Assembly (NCBI GenBank): GCA_022601635.1
Contig: JAJACG010000002.1
Location: 1 to 57,994, forward strand
Length of the DNA: 57,994 nt
Source: Chlamydiales bacterium
GTDB lineage: Bacteria; Chlamydiota; Chlamydiia; Chlamydiales; JAAKFR01
Direction: 5' to 3'
The translations under genes and the position numbers were made by a program. Position 1 is the first letter of the stretch; each line of letters begins with the position of its first letter. Below the pieces are notes generated by a model. The model was not told the DNA's origin. It made no database searches and was given only the letters and a program-made list of their open reading frames with translations. Shown piece after piece: positions 7,578 to 15,651 of this stretch.

Positions 7578-8802
7578 GAAAGAGATCGTCCGCCGTTTTC
7601 CAAGAGTTGCTCCCTGCCTGCTTGCCATCATTGTTGATTATGCGGGATATGGACTTGTCTATCCCCTGGTTACTGCGCTTTTTAGCTCCAAAGGGGGGAT
7701 GTTTGCCACAGTTGATGCGCACAACTTTTTGCAGGGCCTCGCCTACCTGCTCTACCCACTTGCGATGTTCTTCGGCGCCTCAATATTGGGTGATCTTTCT
7801 GATAAATATGGTCGCAAACATATTTTGCAGTTCTCTCTTTTGGGAATCTTTCTCTCCTATGGAGTAATGGGCTACTCATTGATGATTCACAGCTTGCCTC
7901 TCTTCCTTGTTGCTCGTGCACTTTCAGGCCTTTTCGCTGGCTGCCAGCCTCTGGCTCAAGCAGTTGTTGCTGATGTTTCGACCCAAGAGGAGAAGAAGTG
8001 GAGCATGGGATTAATCTCCCTTGCCAATGATTTTGGATTGATCGTTGGCCCTCTGATTGCTGGCTTTTTCACCATGTCCTTTTTTGTTGAAAGGGGAGGC
8101 TACATCTACCCCTTCTTCTTTGTCGGTATTTTGGCACTAGCCACCTTTTTGTGGCTCTGTTTTGGATTCAAGGAGAGTTATACCCAGCGGGTTGAGAAGA
8201 AAATTGGCTTTTTGCGTCCACTCTTTGTCTTTGTGGATGCTTTCAAAGATCCGCTGCTGCGCCCACTAGTAATCATCCTACTGCTCTTCCAAATTTCAGT
8301 TGGGTTGGTCTATCAGATGCTCTCCATCTACTTGGCAGAGCAATACCATTTTTCTAGCAGCCAGCTAGGCTATTTTTATGGCTATATCGGCTTCTTTTTA
8401 GCAGCTGGGGTGCTTCTCTTTTACCCCGCCTTTTTGAGACGCTTCCATCTAGTCACAGTTGTAGCAGTTGGCCTATTTGGTGAGGCAGTTGCGATGTTCT
8501 TCTTGGGCGCGGTGCATAACTTAGCTGTCACCTTTATCTTCGCCGCAATTTTTGGTATCACCAATATTTTTGCCTGGACCGGCTACTTGGGCTACTACTC
8601 GCAGCATGTGGATAAAGATCATCAAGGATGGGCAATGGGTATCTTTGCTAGCTGCGTAGCCACTGGCTTTGTTATCGCCGGTTTGATGACCAACGCCCTT
8701 CCCTATATTGGAGTACGGGCACAGATTGCTATTGGTGGAGTAGTTAGCGCCCTCGCAGGAGCGCTTCTACTACTGTATCACACTAGCCGCGGCCGATCTT
8801 AA
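7576..8802 (+). CDS. MFS drug/metabolite transporter
   Basis: A 408-residue major facilitator superfamily protein with about 12 hydrophobic segments. The conserved loop 2-3 motif reads GDLSDKYGRKHIL, and helix 5 has motif-C-like glycines (LIVGPLIAGFF), as in TetA-type antiporters. The start is taken at 7576 (KEIVRRFPRVAPCLL) because an upstream extension would lie inside the divergent dehydrogenase gene. It may export a product or substrate of the neighbouring redox enzymes, but that is context only. Its last 20 bases overlap the convergent dehydrogenase. Confidence 0.8.
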   Translation: MKEIVRRFPRVAPCLLAIIVDYAGYGLVYPLVTALFSSKGGMFATVDAHNFLQGLAYLLYPLAMFFGASILGDLSDKYGRKHILQFSLLGIFLSYGVMGYSLMIHSLPLFLVARALSGLFAGCQPLAQAVVADVSTQEEKKWSMGLISLANDFGLIVGPLIAGFFTMSFFVERGGYIYPFFFVGILALATFLWLCFGFKESYTQRVEKKIGFLRPLFVFVDAFKDPLLRPLVIILLLFQISVGLVYQMLSIYLAEQYHFSSSQLGYFYGYIGFFLAAGVLLFYPAFLRRFHLVTVVAVGLFGEAVAMFFLGAVHNLAVTFIFAAIFGITNIFAWTGYLGYYSQHVDKDHQGWAMGIFASCVATGFVIAGLMTNALPYIGVRAQIAIGGVVSALAGALLLLYHTSRGRS

Positions 8803-9799
8803 GGACAGCGCGGTAGCGCACCCTATTCTCACGCACCTTGGCAATAGCCTCATTGACATCCTCAAGCGCAAAGAGCTCCGTCTTTGCCACCACCTCATGA
8901 CGCGCTGCCACCTCAAGCATCTGCGGAATCTCCCTCATCGAACCAATGTAGCTACCCGCAATCTTGCGCCTGTTGATCAGAAGTGTCATCACCTGCGTCT
9001 GAATCTGATCTTGAGGTGCACCCACTAAACATAAAACACCCTCAGGACCGAGCAGCGAAATCTGCTTGTCAATATCGGTACCCTCACTGACCGAGCTAAT
9101 CACCAAATCGCAGCAGCCCTCAATGCTCTTCCACTCATCAGGCATGATAAAATGGTCCGCTCCCATTTGTAAAACGCTCTCCCTCTTGTTTTTAGAAGAG
9201 GAGAGGGCAAAAACCTCTGCACCAAACGCCTTGGCAAATTGCACAGCAAGATGACCCAGACCGCCCACACCAACGACAGCAATTTTCTTGATCGCATTTG
9301 CCTCATAGGTGGTCAGAGGGCCCCAAACAGTTGCTCCACCACAGAGTAGGGGAGCTGCATTTTCAGAGCTCAGCTGATCAGGAATCATAAAGGCCGATCG
9401 GCTATCGACCACAATTTTTTCGGCAAAACCGCCAAAGCCGTCAACGCAGGTCGCCTTTTGCTGAGAGCAGTAGATGTCCTCCCCCTGTAAGCAGAAGTTA
9501 CAGCTGCGGCAGGCGTCCGATAGCCAGCCCACACCAACTCGCGCTCCAACAGCGTGCAGCGCCATCGGTCCAGCTTCGATCACCCTGCCCACAATCTCAT
9601 GGCCAGGCACAAGCGGGTAGTTGGCATTATTCCAGTCGTTGTCAATCAAATGGATGTCACTGTGACAGATACCGCAATGAGTGATCTCGATCATCACATC
9701 AAAGGGACGCATCTGCGGAAGGTCAAATTCAAATTCTTGGAGCTCAGCCCCCTGCTTCATTGCAGCAAAGCCGCGCGTTTTTGTGGCAATTTTAGGCAT
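8783..9799 (-). CDS. Zinc-dependent alcohol dehydrogenase, cinnamyl-alcohol type
   Basis: A 338-residue MDR-family enzyme of the CAD/YahK type, usually an NADPH-dependent aldehyde reductase. The catalytic zinc motif is HCGICHSDIH plus PGHEIVGRV. The structural zinc cysteines lie in CRSCNFCLQGEDIYC. The Rossmann motif is VVGVGGLGHLAVQFA, and the following SSSKNKRE favours NADP(H). It is last in a probable operon SixA - epimerase - dehydrogenase: its start overlaps the epimerase stop by 8 bases. It is only distantly similar to the 6564-7544 enzyme. Confidence 0.88.
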   Translation of the reverse strand: MPKIATKTRGFAAMKQGAELQEFEFDLPQMRPFDVMIEITHCGICHSDIHLIDNDWNNANYPLVPGHEIVGRVIEAGPMALHAVGARVGVGWLSDACRSCNFCLQGEDIYCSQQKATCVDGFGGFAEKIVVDSRSAFMIPDQLSSENAAPLLCGGATVWGPLTTYEANAIKKIAVVGVGGLGHLAVQFAKAFGAEVFALSSSKNKRESVLQMGADHFIMPDEWKSIEGCCDLVISSVSEGTDIDKQISLLGPEGVLCLVGAPQDQIQTQVMTLLINRRKIAGSYIGSMREIPQMLEVAARHEVVAKTELFALEDVNEAIAKVRENRVRYRAVLKIGRG

Positions 9800-10862
9800 G
9801 GATCCTTCCCTTTTGTTTGCTCATCTTGAGCCCATTTTTTTTGTACCAAGCTTCGGGATCCTTTTGTAGATCAGCGATCATCAGAGGCAGAGTCTGCTCT
9901 AAATGATGCTTTGGCTCCCAGTCGAGTAGCTTTTTGGCCTTAGAAATATCTAAATCATAGTGATCATCAGCGAGATCGATCATCCAGGGGAGGATGAAGT
10001 TGTTGCTAGAGAAGGGGAGTAGCGATTCAAACCAGGCGCCAAACTTACAGAGCGGTTTTGGTAGAGGCAGCGTCTTGATCCCATGGCCAAACAGCTCATG
10101 CGAAATTTGATCCTGAAGCTGCGCGTAGCTCAAAGTCTGCCCCTCTCCCACTAACAATGTGGTCTGCTTAGGCAGCTCCTTTCTCTTGTGAACACATTGA
10201 ATCAAGCAGTTGGCCAGATCATCATTGTGCATGAAATCGGCGCCATGCGACATATCCCCAGCAAAAAGGTGCGCATTGACCTGATTCTCATAGATGCGCT
10301 GAATCTGGTTAGAAATAGGAATCGAATGGCAATCATCATCATAAACACCAGAGATGCGCAATACAACCGTTGGTATATTACCTCTCTCTTCTTCGATCAC
10401 CTTCTCGGTCAGAACTTTGGAAAGGGGATAGGCCCACTTTGGATTGACAGGCGACTCTTCTGTAATCTTTTCACCCACAGCACATGGCTCATGGACAAGC
10501 ATTGTGCTAGAAAAGATAAACTGCTCCACCTCAAAATCCTGAAGACCGCGCAAAAGACGCCTTGTCCCCTCAACTGTGATCTTATTATAGAGATCCATGC
10601 TGGTGTTGGTGAAACTATAGTAAGCCGCGAGATGAATCACCGAGGCAATCTTATTGCCATAGAAGTTGCGAATATGCGCAAGCGCCTGAGCTACACTCTC
10701 ATCTGAAGAGAGATCGCAAGGCACAAGCTCTTCATTGGCTGAGGCATACAGCGCATTCATCAATTCAAAGCCAACAATACGTCGCTCATTTCCCAGCTTC
10801 TTGATGACAGCAGCACCAACGCGCCCTGCTGAACCTGTTACAAGTACAACCTCTTTGTCCAT
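9792..10862 (-). CDS. NAD-dependent epimerase/dehydratase (extended SDR), copy 1
   Basis: A 356-residue extended short-chain dehydrogenase. The NAD-binding motif is VTGSAGRVGAAVI, a conserved HLAAYYSF follows strand 4, and the catalytic Tyr-Lys pair is in YPLSK with the Ser in FIFSSTMLVH. Such enzymes act on nucleotide sugars or steroid-like substrates; the substrate here is unknown. It is a clear paralogue of the gene at 31549 (shared DLSSDESV, YGNKIA, WMIDLADDxY-type blocks). It is 8 bases downstream of sixA and overlaps the next dehydrogenase by 8 bases. Confidence 0.8.
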   Translation of the reverse strand: MDKEVVLVTGSAGRVGAAVIKKLGNERRIVGFELMNALYASANEELVPCDLSSDESVAQALAHIRNFYGNKIASVIHLAAYYSFTNTSMDLYNKITVEGTRRLLRGLQDFEVEQFIFSSTMLVHEPCAVGEKITEESPVNPKWAYPLSKVLTEKVIEEERGNIPTVVLRISGVYDDDCHSIPISNQIQRIYENQVNAHLFAGDMSHGADFMHNDDLANCLIQCVHKRKELPKQTTLLVGEGQTLSYAQLQDQISHELFGHGIKTLPLPKPLCKFGAWFESLLPFSSNNFILPWMIDLADDHYDLDISKAKKLLDWEPKHHLEQTLPLMIADLQKDPEAWYKKNGLKMSKQKGRIHA

Positions 10863-10870
10863 ATAGACAA

Positions 10871-11308
10871 TTATAGATGATTAAAAAAATTATTTGGAGT
10901 ATAAATATCCAAAAGTTTCCATCTAAGATCTTTTCGCTCTAAAAAAGCGATAGTTGCAGTTTCAAAATGGACCGGCTTGCTTGCATCTAAGGCGTAGAGA
11001 ATCTCTTGGACAAGGGGGAGATGTGTGACAAGTGCAAGGTCGCAATCAACTGCTGCTATATCGTTTAGAATAGAGTCTTTGCTGTCATTGGGATTGAGTC
11101 CCTCTTTTTGGATACAGATTTCGTGGGGGGCGAGGATATGAGCTGTCTGTTTTGCGCGCAGTTTAGAGCTGTGCCAAACTTCGAACCCTTTGAAAGATAC
11201 CTTTGATGCCATCAATGTAGCCTCTTTAATTCCATGTGGAGAGAGGGGTCTCAAAGGATCTTCACTGGCTGCGACGGCATCGGCGTGTCTGACGATATAG
11301 AGCTTCAT
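10871..11308 (-). CDS. sixA: Phosphohistidine phosphatase SixA-like
   Basis: A 145-residue histidine phosphatase. The phosphohistidine-forming motif is YIVRHADAV. The second Arg is in SSKLRAKQTA and the second His in LVTHLPLVQE, matching SixA in length and motif order. SixA removes phosphate from histidine phosphotransfer domains and the nitrogen PTS. It is first in a probable three-gene operon with the epimerase and an alcohol dehydrogenase. The substrate in this organism is unproven. Confidence 0.8.
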   Translation of the reverse strand: MKLYIVRHADAVAASEDPLRPLSPHGIKEATLMASKVSFKGFEVWHSSKLRAKQTAHILAPHEICIQKEGLNPNDSKDSILNDIAAVDCDLALVTHLPLVQEILYALDASKPVHFETATIAFLERKDLRWKLLDIYTPNNFFNHL

Positions 11309-11374
11309 ATTCCCTACTATTGCAAATATAAATATTTTTATGGAAAAATAGAGTGAAACGATTAAGGAATTAAA

Positions 11375-12982
11375 ATGCGATACTTTCTCCTTCTATTCTT
11401 TTTGCCAATACAACTCTTTGCTGAGGCGAGTGCATTAAGAGATCACATGGTTCATGAGGCCTTTCTGCCACCGGAGCAAGATCAGATCATCTTGCAGGCG
11501 GTTCCCATTAAGCCACCAGAAGATATAACTGAACGCACCCCGAAGAGTGAGATAAAGAATGCTGTTTGGATTCCCGGTTACTGGAATTGGTCTGGGGAGC
11601 ATGATCGTTATGTTTGGATAAGTGGTACTAGGCGTGTGCCGCCTCCTGGGCATGAGTGGATTGAAGGAAAGTGGAAGCATTATGATGAGGGTTGGGTTTG
11701 GCTGCACGGCTTCTGGTCGCCGCATGCTGAGAAGGATTTGAGTGCAATTAGCCGTCCGCCTCCTGATCGCGTGGATGAGGCTGTCCAAAACCCTCCGGGC
11801 CAAAACTACTTTTGGCTGCCAGGACATTGGATCTACAGTGAGTCTGAGGGCGATTTTGTCTGGTATACGGGCAGATGGCAGGAGTTTGATGAGAGCTGGC
11901 AATATGTTCCGGCGCACTATGTGTGGCGTGATAAGGGCTACATCTTTATCGAAGGCTATTGGGACTGGAATCTGAACGAGCGTGGCGAAGCTTATGCTGC
12001 TGTGGAGATTCCGCATGATGAGATTGCAACGATTTCCTATCTGCCCCATGTGCATCTATCGACTGATGAGATCTGTCATATCTACTATCCCTGCTGGCCA
12101 GATTACTACATGACTTTTCACTACTGGTGCTTCTTTCATCCTGATTTTGATTTTGGTTGGGGAGCGGTGCCTGTTTGGTGGGACTGGCCTGCTTGGTGGG
12201 CCTTTAATGGTGTTGATATGTGGTGGCTTTGGTGGTGGTGGACCCATCCTGGCTTTGCCCATCCATTCTTTATTACGCCGCAGTTAGCTGCGATGATACT
12301 GCCTCCCAACGCTTTGATTTTGCATCAGATGCAATCTTTAGAGCCACTGCCATTTATCACTCCTAGCGGCGTGATCAATCTACAGGATTTGGTTCATGCG
12401 ATTGAGAATTTTACGGGCCATTCGGAGCCAATATTGCCATCGAGTCCTGAATCTGTTTTTCAGATTCAAGAGGAGGCTAATCCAACAAGAAGACCAACGC
12501 GTGTATTGAAGCCAACAGCTGACAGTAAGCAGGTTGAGATGCCATCTAAGCCCTTCTTTGGACCGCAAAATAGTGATTTTTCGAAGCCAACGAGGAAGAC
12601 GCCACAGCCAACCTATCCTGAGCAAGTTAAGAGACCTCCGATTCATGTTGTGAAGCCAAAGTCGCCAGTTAGGAGCAAGCCTAGGAGCTATGAAGTGGAT
12701 GTGGATCATGATGTTCCGAAAAGGGAGCCAAGAAGGGCGCCTCCCCACATGATGGTGCCGCGCAACAACACACGTGTGCGTCCTCCTCATTCTGAGAGCT
12801 ATAGTCCAAAGCCGCGCTACCAACCACATGGTCAGGAGTATAAGCCAAGAAGGGCTCCACAGACCTATAAGCCTTCAAGTCCAACTAAGAGGCAGTATCA
12901 GCCGCGGACGCAGACATCGCCTCATCCGACGTATAAGGCGCCATCGCGTACGCCAAAGAATGGCTACCGCCAGCTAAAGTAG
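11375..12982 (+). CDS. Exported Trp-rich WXXGXW-repeat protein
   Basis: A 535-residue exported protein with signal peptide (FLLLFFLPIQLFAEA). Residues about 60-200 contain seven WxxGxW-type units (WIPGYW, WISGTR, WIEGKW, WLHGFW, WLPGHW, WYTGRW, FIEGYW), as in the YXWXPGYW repeat family (PF12779). Residues about 225-300 are extremely rich in Trp, Tyr, Phe and His (WWDWPAWWAF, WWLWWWW). The last 150 residues form a basic, Pro/Lys/Arg-rich low-complexity tail. It is likely periplasmic or outer-membrane associated; no enzymatic motif is seen. The stop codon is immediately followed by a dispersed repeat. Confidence 0.8.
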   Translation: MRYFLLLFFLPIQLFAEASALRDHMVHEAFLPPEQDQIILQAVPIKPPEDITERTPKSEIKNAVWIPGYWNWSGEHDRYVWISGTRRVPPPGHEWIEGKWKHYDEGWVWLHGFWSPHAEKDLSAISRPPPDRVDEAVQNPPGQNYFWLPGHWIYSESEGDFVWYTGRWQEFDESWQYVPAHYVWRDKGYIFIEGYWDWNLNERGEAYAAVEIPHDEIATISYLPHVHLSTDEICHIYYPCWPDYYMTFHYWCFFHPDFDFGWGAVPVWWDWPAWWAFNGVDMWWLWWWWTHPGFAHPFFITPQLAAMILPPNALILHQMQSLEPLPFITPSGVINLQDLVHAIENFTGHSEPILPSSPESVFQIQEEANPTRRPTRVLKPTADSKQVEMPSKPFFGPQNSDFSKPTRKTPQPTYPEQVKRPPIHVVKPKSPVRSKPRSYEVDVDHDVPKREPRRAPPHMMVPRNNTRVRPPHSESYSPKPRYQPHGQEYKPRRAPQTYKPSSPTKRQYQPRTQTSPHPTYKAPSRTPKNGYRQLK

Positions 12983-12984
12983 GG
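12960..12984 (+). repeat. 25-bp direct repeat, left copy
   Basis: ATGGCTACCGCCAGCTAAAG followed by TAGGG, coding the last residues (NGYRQLK) of the WXXGXW protein. It recurs with one mismatch at 14634-14658. The two copies bracket the ATPase module, consistent with a target-site duplication or recombination scar. Confidence 0.75.
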
Positions 12985-13113
12985 AGATACTGAACAACTC
13001 GCTCACTGAATATTCGCACCGCTACATCATTCTTACCTTCACTAACCACTTGTTGGTTAGTCGATTCGAAAATTGTGGTGAAAGATACCAAACGGCAGTT
13101 GTTCAGTGGCTCC
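12983..13113. repeat. Dispersed palindromic repeat, copy a
   Basis: Ends GGAGATACTGAACAACT and AGTTGTTCAGTGGCTCC are inverted repeats; the centre holds CTAACCACTTGTTGGTTAG, itself a hairpin. It lies between convergent genes: it begins one base after the stop of the WXXGXW gene, and its right end supplies the stop codon (RSH*) of the ATPase gene. It is more divergent than the other copies. Confidence 0.7.
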
Positions 13114-14413
13114 GTAGGAACTTTGGTAGCTCTTCAATTAAGTAAAGCGGGCAATTCAAGAGGTCTCCATCTTGGCGCAAATTCATTGAAGAGCTGCGAA
13201 TTAGTTGAGTGGGTTGATAGCTGTCTTGATAGACTTTCAGACTCTTTTTCTTAGATGAGCTCCCCGATTTCACCTCCAAAGGGTAGACGGTTCCCTCATG
13301 CTCTATAATGAAATCAACCTCTGCCTTTCCTTTGCTAGTCCAATAGAAGAGCTGATAGTCACTATGAATCAATTCCTGCGCAATGTAGTTTTCGGTGATT
13401 GACCCTCTGAATTCTTGGAATAGCTCATTTTCCTGGAGCAGCGCTTTTGGCGAAAGATTGGTCATTGCACCAAGTAGACCCACGTCTACTAGGTAGATTT
13501 TAAAGGCGCTTATATCTGCATAGGCAGCCAAAGGAACTCTAGGCATGCTAATCAGACGAACCCTATGGATGAGGCCAGCCTCTTCAAGCCACTGCAGAGC
13601 TCCTGCAAATTCCTTTGCTCTGCCACCTGTGCGGATAGCGGAGTATATAAACTTCTTGTTCTCTTTTGCAAGCTGAGCTGGAATGCAGTTCCAAACCTGA
13701 TTGATTTTCATTACGTCGGATTTGGGTGCGTGCTTTGCAAAATCAAGGCTATACGCATTTAGGATCGCTCTTTGAATATCCCGCACTTTGGAGGTGCTTT
13801 GTGAGGTAATATATTCAGCAACAGCTTCGGGCATACCACCAACAAAGAGATACTCCTTAAAATGCATGATTAGCTTCTCATGTAAATTTGGAGGAAGAGG
13901 CATTGCGTGGTCTAACTCTTGAATAAAGTCTTTCAATGAACTTTCATTGCAAGCCTCTAAAAACTCTGAAAAGCTAAATGGATATAGAGTTAGAAAATCT
14001 ACCTTGCCAACAGGGAAACCTTTTACATGAGATAGCTTGACGCCAAGCAGAGAGCCAGCTGCTACAACATGATGATCAGGGGCTGCTTCACAAAAATACT
14101 TCAAGCAGTTGAGTGCATTTGGACACTCTTGTATTTCATCAAAAATGATTAAGGTTTCTCCCTCAACAATCTCGCTATTCATCTCGATTGCTAAAGCCTT
14201 GAGAATCATTTTTGGTTCTAAGCTTGCTTCAAATAGCTTGCTCAATCGGGGGTTGTCTTCAAAGTTAAGGTAAATTGTATTGGTATACTTTAGTTTTCCA
14301 AACTCTTTTAGTAGGTAGGTTTTCCCAACCTGGCGAGCTCCCATTAGGAGAAGAGGCTTTCTTTTTGAATGCTCCTGCCACTCACAGAGCTTGTTCATCA
14401 TTCTTCTTTTCAT
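13103..14413 (-). CDS. AAA_14 ATPase with DUF4143 domain, copy 1
   Basis: A 436-residue protein of the AAA_14/DUF4143 family. Walker A is MGARQVGKTYLLKEFG (about residue 21), and Walker B is TLIIFDEIQECPNAL. The C-terminal part has the restriction-endonuclease-like signature YWTSKGKAEVDFIIEHEG followed by YPLEVKSG (PD-(D/E)XK pattern). The cellular role of the family is not established. It is only distantly related to the copies at 21627 and 36616. The module is bounded by two dispersed repeats and by a 25-bp direct repeat, with a perfect palindrome just upstream of the start, all signs of an inserted unit. Confidence 0.85.
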   Translation of the reverse strand: MKRRMMNKLCEWQEHSKRKPLLLMGARQVGKTYLLKEFGKLKYTNTIYLNFEDNPRLSKLFEASLEPKMILKALAIEMNSEIVEGETLIIFDEIQECPNALNCLKYFCEAAPDHHVVAAGSLLGVKLSHVKGFPVGKVDFLTLYPFSFSEFLEACNESSLKDFIQELDHAMPLPPNLHEKLIMHFKEYLFVGGMPEAVAEYITSQSTSKVRDIQRAILNAYSLDFAKHAPKSDVMKINQVWNCIPAQLAKENKKFIYSAIRTGGRAKEFAGALQWLEEAGLIHRVRLISMPRVPLAAYADISAFKIYLVDVGLLGAMTNLSPKALLQENELFQEFRGSITENYIAQELIHSDYQLFYWTSKGKAEVDFIIEHEGTVYPLEVKSGSSSKKKSLKVYQDSYQPTQLIRSSSMNLRQDGDLLNCPLYLIEELPKFLRSH

Positions 14414-14431
14414 ATTCTCATTTTATCCCAT

Positions 14432-14495
14432 AAATACATTTATTCGTACCAAAAAGTGTTGATTTTCACATTTTTTGGTACGAATAAATGTATTT
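14432..14495. repeat. Perfect palindrome upstream of ATPase copy 1
   Basis: Arms 14432-14455 and 14472-14495 are exact reverse complements over 24 bases (core TTCGTACCAAAAA / TTTTTGGTACGAA), separated by a 16-base centre containing GTGTTGATTTTCAC, which can extend the stem by GTG/CAC. It ends 18 bases before the ATPase start codon. It could be an operator, an RNA hairpin in the leader, or a recombination site. Equivalent palindromes precede the other two ATPase genes. Confidence 0.8.
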
Positions 14496-14511
14496 TAACT
14501 CTCTTTCTAAA

Positions 14512-14633
14512 GGAGACACTGAATCTTCGCGCCGCTGCAGCATTCTTACCTGCAGGTACTGCAAGGGGTTAGAGTCAGGCTCCGAATTTCCCAGCGTCGC
14601 AAATCTTGGCAGAATCTCCAATAACCGAGTTAT
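14512..14633. repeat. Dispersed palindromic repeat, copy b (right end missing)
   Basis: It starts GGAGACACTGAATCTTCGC, contains GCAAGGGGTTAGAGTCAGG, and ends CCAATAACCGAGTTAT, where the remaining TCAGTGTCTCC of full copies is replaced by the 25-bp direct repeat. The 14414-14698 gap thus holds the ATPase palindrome, this repeat and the direct repeat, then about 40 bases with nothing recognisable. Confidence 0.7.
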
Positions 14634-14658
14634 ATGGCTACCGCCAGCTGAAGTAGGG
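14634..14658 (+). repeat. 25-bp direct repeat, right copy
   Basis: It matches 12960-12984 at 24 of 25 positions (A to G in the middle). It is not part of any gene here, so it is a duplicate of the end of the WXXGXW gene, placed at the far side of the ATPase module. Confidence 0.75.
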
Positions 14659-14698
14659 CGCTCTTGACATCCTGCGTGGTAGATCGTAAGATGGCGGC

Positions 14699-14944
14699 AT
14701 GATACGATATTTATTGATCTTCTCGCTTCTTTTCTCTCCACTTTTTGCTAAAAAACAGATGGAGTATCAGGAGTGTGGCTGTCCGAGCGAGGAGTGCTAT
14801 GAGGTGCCTGAAAAGAAGCGCAAGGTGCCTGCTCCATTAAGTGGTGTGAGCAATTCAGTCAAAAGCTGTCCAGGGATCTGGCTTGTGAGCGCTGTAGCGC
14901 TTACCATTTATGGTGTAGCCTATCTCGTTTCAGATGGAGGTTAG
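14699..14944 (+). CDS. Small exported protein with C-terminal membrane helix
   Basis: An 81-residue protein: signal peptide (LLIFSLLFSPLFAK), a short Cys/Glu-rich middle (ECGCPSEECYEVPEKK), a basic stretch, and a terminal hydrophobic segment (IWLVSAVALTIYGVAYLV). The signal peptide resembles those of the 16110 and 16981 genes (SPLFAK), suggesting a common small family. It overlaps or abuts the next gene, so the two are probably cotranscribed. Function unknown. Confidence 0.6.
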   Translation: MIRYLLIFSLLFSPLFAKKQMEYQECGCPSEECYEVPEKKRKVPAPLSGVSNSVKSCPGIWLVSAVALTIYGVAYLVSDGG

Positions 14945-14945
14945 T

Positions 14946-15593
14946 GTGAAGAAGGCGATTGAGACGCGCTCTGTTTTGGTCCTTGTGGACTCAGTTGAAC
15001 TGGAGGGCGAGCTTTCGCTTCCAGAAGGTGCAAAGGCTGTTGTGCTTTTTTCACACGGCGGTGGCAGTAGCCACCGCAATCCGCAAAATCAGCATGTAGC
15101 CAAACGATTGAATGAGGCGGGCTTTGGAACGCTACTTTTCGATCTTCTGACGAAAGAGGAGGATAAAGAGGACAGCTTAACACGGGAGCTGCGCTTCAAC
15201 ATTCCACTTCTATCGCATCGTCTGATGGGTGCTACCAACTGGTTGAAAAAAGAGGAGTTGCCATCAGCCAAAATTGCCTATTTTGGTGTGGGAACGGGAG
15301 CTGCTGCGGCTTTGATAGCGGCGAGTGAGCTGGAAGGTATCAAGGCTGTTATTTGTCGCGGAGCGCGCTGTGATTTAGCGGGGCAAGCGCTTGAACGGGT
15401 GAAGGTGCCGACGCTTTTGCTTGTGGGGGATCAAGATTTTGGAACGATTGAGATCAATGAGAAGGGGTTAGACCAGCTTGAGTGTGCGAAGCGTTTTGAG
15501 TTGGTAGCTGGTGCTGACTATCAGTTTGAGGGGATTGCTGCGCTGGATGAGGTTGCTGCGCTGGCGTCCAACTGGATGCAACAATATTTTTAA
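14946..15593 (+). CDS. Inactive-looking alpha/beta-hydrolase (dienelactone hydrolase-like)
   Basis: A 215-residue protein aligning by eye along its whole length with a small dienelactone-hydrolase-like family: LFSHGGGSSHRNPQN, YFGVGTGAAAALIAA, CRGARCDLAGQAL, LLLVGDQDF and a C-terminal DEVAALASNWM. The nucleophile elbow that I remember as GASTGA reads GVGTGA, so the catalytic Ser is Gly. The catalytic His in GATHLF reads GADYQF, a Tyr. The Asp loop remains. It should be catalytically dead and may be a binding or scaffold protein. Start taken at GTG 14946, five bases after GGAGG; ATG 14934 is possible. Confidence 0.7.
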   Translation: MKKAIETRSVLVLVDSVELEGELSLPEGAKAVVLFSHGGGSSHRNPQNQHVAKRLNEAGFGTLLFDLLTKEEDKEDSLTRELRFNIPLLSHRLMGATNWLKKEELPSAKIAYFGVGTGAAAALIAASELEGIKAVICRGARCDLAGQALERVKVPTLLLVGDQDFGTIEINEKGLDQLECAKRFELVAGADYQFEGIAALDEVAALASNWMQQYF

Positions 15594-15594
15594 A

Positions 15595-15623
15595 TTTACT
15601 AAATCTTAACCATCTGTTATAAT
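15595..15623 (+). promoter_or_regulatory. Sigma70-type promoter for the 15652 gene
   Basis: TTTACT (15595-15600), a 17-base spacer and a perfect TATAAT (15618-15623). Transcription would start near 15630, giving a leader of about 22 bases with TTGGAGGG before the ATG at 15652. This matches the general bacterial consensus recognised by chlamydial sigma66. Confidence 0.55.
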
Positions 15624-15651
15624 TTTCTTCTAACATAGTTGGAGGGTATAG

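Noticed and set aside
11435..12055. Long antisense open frame (206 codons) opposite the WXXGXW gene
   Set aside because: Shadow of a Trp/Pro-rich coding strand; no ribosome binding site and no recognisable protein features.
12380..12829. Antisense frame rich in Trp and Arg
   Set aside because: Produced by the repetitive codons of the Pro/Lys-rich tail of the plus-strand gene.
12983..13113. CRISPR-like array made of the dispersed repeat copies
   Set aside because: Copies are far apart, single, and about 120-165 bp long with inverted ends; there are no regularly spaced short repeats or cas genes.
13103..14413. Transposase in the repeat-flanked module
   Set aside because: The protein has Walker A/B motifs and a PD-(D/E)XK-like tail of the AAA_14/DUF4143 family; no DDE or serine-recombinase motif was seen, so it is not called an insertion sequence.
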